A DNA stretch of 64,000 nt, taken from NCBI RefSeq assembly GCF_022012295.1, contig NZ_JAKLTN010000001.1, positions 310,001 through 374,000 of the forward strand. The letters are read 5' to 3'. Below are positions 61,101 through 64,000 of this stretch, one piece after another. The notes below the pieces were generated by a model, which had not been told where the DNA came from, made no database searches, and saw only the letters and a list, made by a program, of their open reading frames with translations. The translations under genes were made by a program, and so were the position numbers. Position 1 is the first letter of the stretch. Each line of letters begins with the position of its first letter. The stretch is from Dechloromonas hankyongensis. GTDB taxonomy: Bacteria; Pseudomonadota; Gammaproteobacteria; Burkholderiales; Rhodocyclaceae.

Positions 61101-61993
61101 GTGCCCCACAGCACAGCCTTCTTGCCGCCGGCGTTCATCGCGATGTTGCCGCCGATGCACGACGCCGAGGCCGAAGTCGGGTCGACGGCGAAGACGCGGC
61201 CGGCCAGTGAGGCGGCTTCGGATACGCGGTCGGTAACGACGCCGGCGCCGGTGCGGATGGTGGCGTAGGGTTCGGTATGACCGGGGAGGACGATTTCCTC
61301 GACCGACCCCAGATCGATCAGCTTTTCAGTATTGATCACCGCCGAATACGGGGTCAACGGCACGGCGCCGCCGGTGTAGCCGGTGCCGCCGCCACGCGGA
61401 ATGATGGTCAGGCCGGCTTCGAAACAACCGCGCACGAGGTGGCCGATTTCCTCCTCGGTGTCCGGATAGAGGACGACGAAGGGGTATTCAACGCGCCAGT
61501 CGGTGGCGTCGGTGACGTGCGACACGCGGGCCAGACCGTCGAAGGCGATATTGTCCTTGCGCGTGTGCTTGCCGAGAATCTTTTGCACCTTGCGCCGCAG
61601 ATCGATGGTCTCACCGAAGTGCTCGGCAAAACGGTCGACAGCCAAGTGGGCTGCCTCGACCAGGCGCTTGACCTTGGCCGAACGCTCCGGATCTTCCTTC
61701 TCGCTTTCGGCGCGACGCTTTTCGACTTCGGTCAGGCGATGGCGCAGGGCATTGACCAGCGCATCGCGCCGTTCGCGGTTGTCGAGCAGGTCGTCTTCCA
61801 GATACGGATTGCGCTGCACGACCCAGATATCACCCAGCACCTCATACAACATGCGCGCCGAGCGGCCGGTGACACGTTCGGCCCGCAGTTCGTCGAGCAC
61901 CGCCCAGTTGTCGGCGCCAAGCAGGCGAATGACGATCTCGCGATCGGAAAACGAGGTGTAGTTATAGGGGATTTCGCGCAGGCGGGCAGTCAT
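58118..61993 (-). CDS. FAD-linked oxidase/Fe-S oxidoreductase fusion with DUF3683 N-terminus
   Basis: The 1291-residue protein joins five parts. DUF3683 (about 1-140) is followed by an FAD-binding type 4 domain (170-400, [12 protein letters not shown] at 199-210) and the FAD-oxidase C-terminal domain (to about 790, [17 protein letters not shown]). Two [4Fe-4S] motifs lie near 821 ([11 protein letters not shown]) and 882 ([11 protein letters not shown]). Two CCG-type domains end the protein ([51 protein letters not shown]). The whole looks like a GlcDF/D-lactate-dehydrogenase fused into one polypeptide. The natural substrate is probably a 2-hydroxy acid. Electrons would leave to quinone through the Fe-S half. 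Confidence 0.92.
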   Translation of the reverse strand: MTARLREIPYNYTSFSDREIVIRLLGADNWAVLDELRAERVTGRSARMLYEVLGDIWVVQRNPYLEDDLLDNRERRDALVNALRHRLTEVEKRRAESEKEDPERSAKVKRLVEAAHLAVDRFAEHFGETIDLRRKVQKILGKHTRKDNIAFDGLARVSHVTDATDWRVEYPFVVLYPDTEEEIGHLVRGCFEAGLTIIPRGGGTGYTGGAVPLTPYSAVINTEKLIDLGSVEEIVLPGHTEPYATIRTGAGVVTDRVSEAASLAGRVFAVDPTSASASCIGGNIAMNAGGKKAVLWGTALDNLAWWKMVDPDGNWLEVERLNHNYGKIHEQEKVEFRLKRFDPSGKKLLAEEILRMPGAACRKVGLGKDVTDKFLGGVPGVQKEGTDGIIVAARWVLHKMPPISRTVCLEFFGQVREAVPAIVEITDYFKPGGAGHAAGVLLAGLEHLDERYVKAVGYATKAKRHGRPKMVLIGDIVGHDEKAVMAAASEVVRMCNLRAAEGFIAVDAETRKKFWLDRSRTAAISRHTNAFKVNEDVVIPLPRMGEYCDGIERINIELSTQNKLALCDALSEFLQGELPLHAGDANVDKDVLIGDRRQAALDYVAAVRLRWEWLLDNLDLPLAEAESRFASYGVVAGELTNKAANPKLFHRLQDYSVRTSWKQELKARLAKIFDGGVYRPILERIEGIHSEVLRGRVFVALHMHAGDGNVHTNIPVNSDNYEMLQTAHKAVERIMHLARGLDGVISGEHGIGITKLEFLSDEEIGPFRAYKQKVDPEGRFNKGKLMPGGDMGNAYTPSFSLLGTESLIMEQSEIGKISDMIKNCLRCGKCKPVCSTHVPRANLLYSPRNKILGTSLLVEAFLYEEQTRRGISLKHFDEFNDVADHCTICHRCVKPCPVDIDFGDVSVAMRNFLRKQNKKRTSPGTLAAMTYLNLKDPATIKLMRGVMMDFGFKAQRLAHKAAKAVGLIQDSRAHPPATVGAPTVKTQVIHFLNRPMPGNLPKRTSRALLDIEDDKVIPVIRNPKKTTEESDAVFYFPGCGSERLFSQVGLATQAMLYDIGATTVLPPGYLCCGYPQTASGDDEKGQKITTDNRVLFHRVANTLNYLDIKTVIVSCGTCMDQLQKYQFEKIFPGCRLLDIHEYLMEKGVKLEGVSGTRYMYHDPCHTPMKAYAPLAVTKTLMGQDVPLTDRCCGDSGSFAYSRPDIATQVKFRKQQDIEQRAEKLRADGFKGDVKILTSCPACLQGLSRYDDDADTQADYIVVELAKHLLGDNWMADYVGKANTGGIERVLL

Positions 61994-62081
61994 GGAAGCA
62001 GCCGGGGTCTATCAAAAAGTGGATTTTAGCGTATTGCGGCGCAACACGCGGGGCCGGTAGACCGTAAACAGGGGCTTGGGT

Positions 62082-62507
62082 TCAGTTGGGAAAGGCGCTT
62101 TGCGCCACCAGCCAATAGCGGGCAAATTTTCCGAGCGCCATGAACAGGCAACAGGGCAGCCAGTGCAGGCGCAGCCAGCCGGCGGCAAGGCACAGCGCAT
62201 CACCGACGACGGGCGTCCAGGCGAGCAGCAGGGCCGGGCTGCCCCAGCGCTCCAGCTTGTCCTTGTGCGGCAGGTTTTCCAGCTTGCGCCAGCGGGGCAG
62301 GGCATAGCCACACCACCATGAGGTCATGCCGCCGGCCGTATTGCCCAGGGTAGCCAAGGCCAGCGCCGGGCCGTATTCGCCGGGATGCAGCTTGAGAAAG
62401 CCCCACAGAAGGGCTTCCGAACCGCCGGGCAGCACTGTCGCCGACAAAAAACTGGCAGCCAGCAGGCCCCACAGGCCGCTTTCCGCCGTGACGTTTAGCC
62501 ACTCCAC
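62082..62507 (-). CDS. YqaA-family small membrane protein
   Basis: The 141-residue protein starts with GTG behind GGGAGA (VEWLNVTAESGLWGLL). It has three or four membrane helices and the motif FLSATVLPGGSEALLWGFL, typical of the YqaA/DedA-like VTT family. ATLGNTAGGMTSWWCGYAL matches the second conserved block. These proteins may be lipid scramblases or transporters. It is divergent from ilvA 38 bases away. Confidence 0.88.
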   Translation of the reverse strand: MEWLNVTAESGLWGLLAASFLSATVLPGGSEALLWGFLKLHPGEYGPALALATLGNTAGGMTSWWCGYALPRWRKLENLPHKDKLERWGSPALLLAWTPVVGDALCLAAGWLRLHWLPCCLFMALGKFARYWLVAQSAFPN

Positions 62508-62545
62508 CCGTAGAATCTCCCTTTTGCTTGAATGAGTTGCGCCCA

Positions 62546-64000
62546 ATGCACCCGGATTATCTCGAAAAAGTTCTCACCGCACAGGTTTATGACGTGGCCG
62601 TCGAAACGCCGCTCGACCTGGCCGGCAACCTTTCCACCCGGGTCGGCAACAGAATACTGCTCAAGCGCGAGGACATGCAGCCGGTGTTTTCCTTCAAGCT
62701 GCGCGGCGCCTACAACAAGATCGCCAGCCTGTCGCCGGAGAAGCTCAAACGCGGCGTGATCTGCGCCTCGGCCGGCAACCATGCGCAAGGCGTCGCCCTG
62801 TCGGCGGCCAGGCTGGGCTGCCGGGCGGTCATCGTCATGCCGGAATCGACGCCGGGTATCAAGATCGACGCGGTGCGCCGCCGCGGTGGCGAGGTGGTGC
62901 TTGCCGGCTCGTCCTACGACGACGCCTACGCCAAGGCGCTGGAACTTGAAAAAGCGGAGAAGCTGACCTTCGTCCATCCCTTCGACGATCCGGACGTGAT
63001 CGCCGGTCAGGGCACGGTGGCGATGGAAATCCTGCGCCAGCACTCGCGCCACGACGGCCCGATCCATGCCGTGTTCTGCGCCATCGGCGGCGGCGGGCTG
63101 GCTGCCGGGGTGGCCGCCTACATCAAGCGCCTGCGTCCGGAAATCAAGGTCATCGGGGTCGAGACCTTCGACGCCGATGCGATGAAGCAGTCGCTGGCCG
63201 CCGGCAAGCGCGTACGCCTCAACCAGGTCGGCCTGTTCGCCGACGGCACCGCCGTCAAGTTCGTCGGCGAGGAGACTTTCCGCCTGTGCAAGGAGTACCT
63301 GGACGAGGTCATCCTGGTCGATACCGACGCCATCTGCGCCGCGATCAAGGACGTTTTCGAGGACACCCGCTCCATCCTCGAACCTTCGGGTGCGCTGGCC
63401 GTCGCCGGGGCCAAGGAATACGCCCGCCAGCACAAGCTGAAGGACAAGAACCTGGTCGCCGTGACCTCCGGCGCCAACATGAATTTCGATCGCCTGCGCT
63501 TCGTTTCCGAGCGCGCCGAATTCGGTGAACGGCGCGAAGCGGTCTTCGCCGTCACGCTGCCGGAGAAACCGGGCGCCTACAAGAAGTTCCTGGCCCTGAT
63601 CGGCAACCGCAACGTCACCGAATTCAACTACCGCTATCACACCGAGCGCGAAGCCCACGTCTATGTCGGCGTGCAGGTCGCCGATCGCAAGGAGTCGCTG
63701 AAACTGGTGGACAGCCTGCAGAAGCATGGCTATCCGACGCTAGACCTGACCGACGACGAAATGGCCAAGAACCACATCCGTCACATGGTCGGCGGCCATG
63801 CCCCGCACGTCTGCAACAACGGCATGAGCGAAATGATCTACCGCTTCGAGTTCCCGGAGCGGCCGGGTGCGCTGATGAATTTCCTGACCCAGATGAGCGC
63901 CGGCTGGAACATCAGCCTGTTCCACTACCGCAACCACGGTGCCGACTACGGTCGCGTGCTGGTCGGCATGCAGGTGCCGCCAGCCGAAATGACCGAGTTC
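62546..64000 (+). CDS. ilvA: Threonine ammonia-lyase, biosynthetic (C-terminus outside window)
   Basis: 485 of an expected 500-505 residues are present. The PLP domain has Lys51 in PVFSFKLRGAYNKI, the SAGNHAQGVAL block and IGGGGLAAGVAAYI. Two ACT-like regulatory domains follow (FAVTLPEKPGAYKKFL and YRFEFPERPGALMNFL), as in the isoleucine-sensitive enzyme that starts isoleucine synthesis. The ATG giving MHPDYLEKVLTAQVYDV was chosen. About 20 residues of the second ACT domain are missing at the window end. Confidence 0.96.
   Translation, partial: MHPDYLEKVLTAQVYDVAVETPLDLAGNLSTRVGNRILLKREDMQPVFSFKLRGAYNKIASLSPEKLKRGVICASAGNHAQGVALSAARLGCRAVIVMPESTPGIKIDAVRRRGGEVVLAGSSYDDAYAKALELEKAEKLTFVHPFDDPDVIAGQGTVAMEILRQHSRHDGPIHAVFCAIGGGGLAAGVAAYIKRLRPEIKVIGVETFDADAMKQSLAAGKRVRLNQVGLFADGTAVKFVGEETFRLCKEYLDEVILVDTDAICAAIKDVFEDTRSILEPSGALAVAGAKEYARQHKLKDKNLVAVTSGANMNFDRLRFVSERAEFGERREAVFAVTLPEKPGAYKKFLALIGNRNVTEFNYRYHTEREAHVYVGVQVADRKESLKLVDSLQKHGYPTLDLTDDEMAKNHIRHMVGGHAPHVCNNGMSEMIYRFEFPERPGALMNFLTQMSAGWNISLFHYRNHGADYGRVLVGMQVPPAEMTEF

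Overview
The window is about 64 kb of GC-rich chromosome from a Betaproteobacterium, most likely a member of the Rhodocyclales (Dechloromonas/Azonexus-like). This is inferred from the gene order mnmG-rsmG-parA-parB-atpIBEFHAGDC, the yebC-ruvCAB-ybgC-tolQRAB-pal-cpoB-queE run, an EI/HPr/EIIA-Man partial PTS, and protein types such as DUF3683-FAD-oxidase fusions. Genes are densely packed on both strands. I see no rRNA, tRNA, CRISPR array, transposase, integrase or phage gene. This is mostly core chromosome with small accessory patches.

Region 1 (1-9.1 kb): a minus-strand operon runs EIIA-Man, HPr, EI, then a PhnD-like periplasmic binding protein and a HAMP-domain sensor that leaves the window. 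It is followed by an EamA exporter divergent from a LysR regulator, a monohaem DUF3365 protein, a chorismate mutase behind a strong leader terminator, a second EamA exporter and a branched-chain aminotransferase.

Region 2 (9.1-17.8 kb, the most accessory part): two flavin-split-barrel proteins, one fused to GAF; E1 alpha and beta of a TPP-dependent 2-oxoacid or acetoin dehydrogenase without E2/E3; a c-type cytochrome; a GcvA-like LysR; a small lipoprotein; a ChrR-type cupin; a GFA zinc protein; DUF1272; and two orphan genes separated by a leader with mutually exclusive hairpins.

Region 3 (17.8-31.6 kb): a HerA-like ATPase (DUF853), then a long plus-strand series. It comprises yebC, a Cys-rich secreted protein, a DEDDh exonuclease, an EamA exporter, ruvC, ruvA, an AI-2E-type permease, ruvB, the tol-pal envelope system, queE and a PilZ protein. 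Several junctions overlap by 1-4 bases.

Region 4 (31.6-42.7 kb): a complete liv-type branched-chain amino-acid ABC transporter on the minus strand, placed between queE and queC. Then come queC, a YeeE/YedE sulfur transporter, selO, a divergent YidD-like protein, a Tim44-like protein and cobB.

Region 5 (43-54.1 kb): mnmG, rsmG, parA, parB and the full F1Fo ATP synthase operon, ending at a strong bidirectional terminator. The atp genes use more CGT/GGT/TCC-type codons than their neighbours, as expected for highly expressed genes.

Region 6 (54.1-64 kb): ubiJ, ubiE, DUF971, a 535-residue PilZ-like protein, a HIT protein, a 1291-residue FAD/Fe-S oxidoreductase and a YqaA-like membrane protein on the minus strand. 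Divergent from these is ilvA, cut by the window end.

No clearly new multi-gene defence or mobile system is evident. The best leads are the RNA leader at 17.0 kb, the orphan nuclease-like gene next to it, the PTS-PhnD-HAMP operon, the PPOX-GAF pair, and the transporters embedded in the ruv operon.
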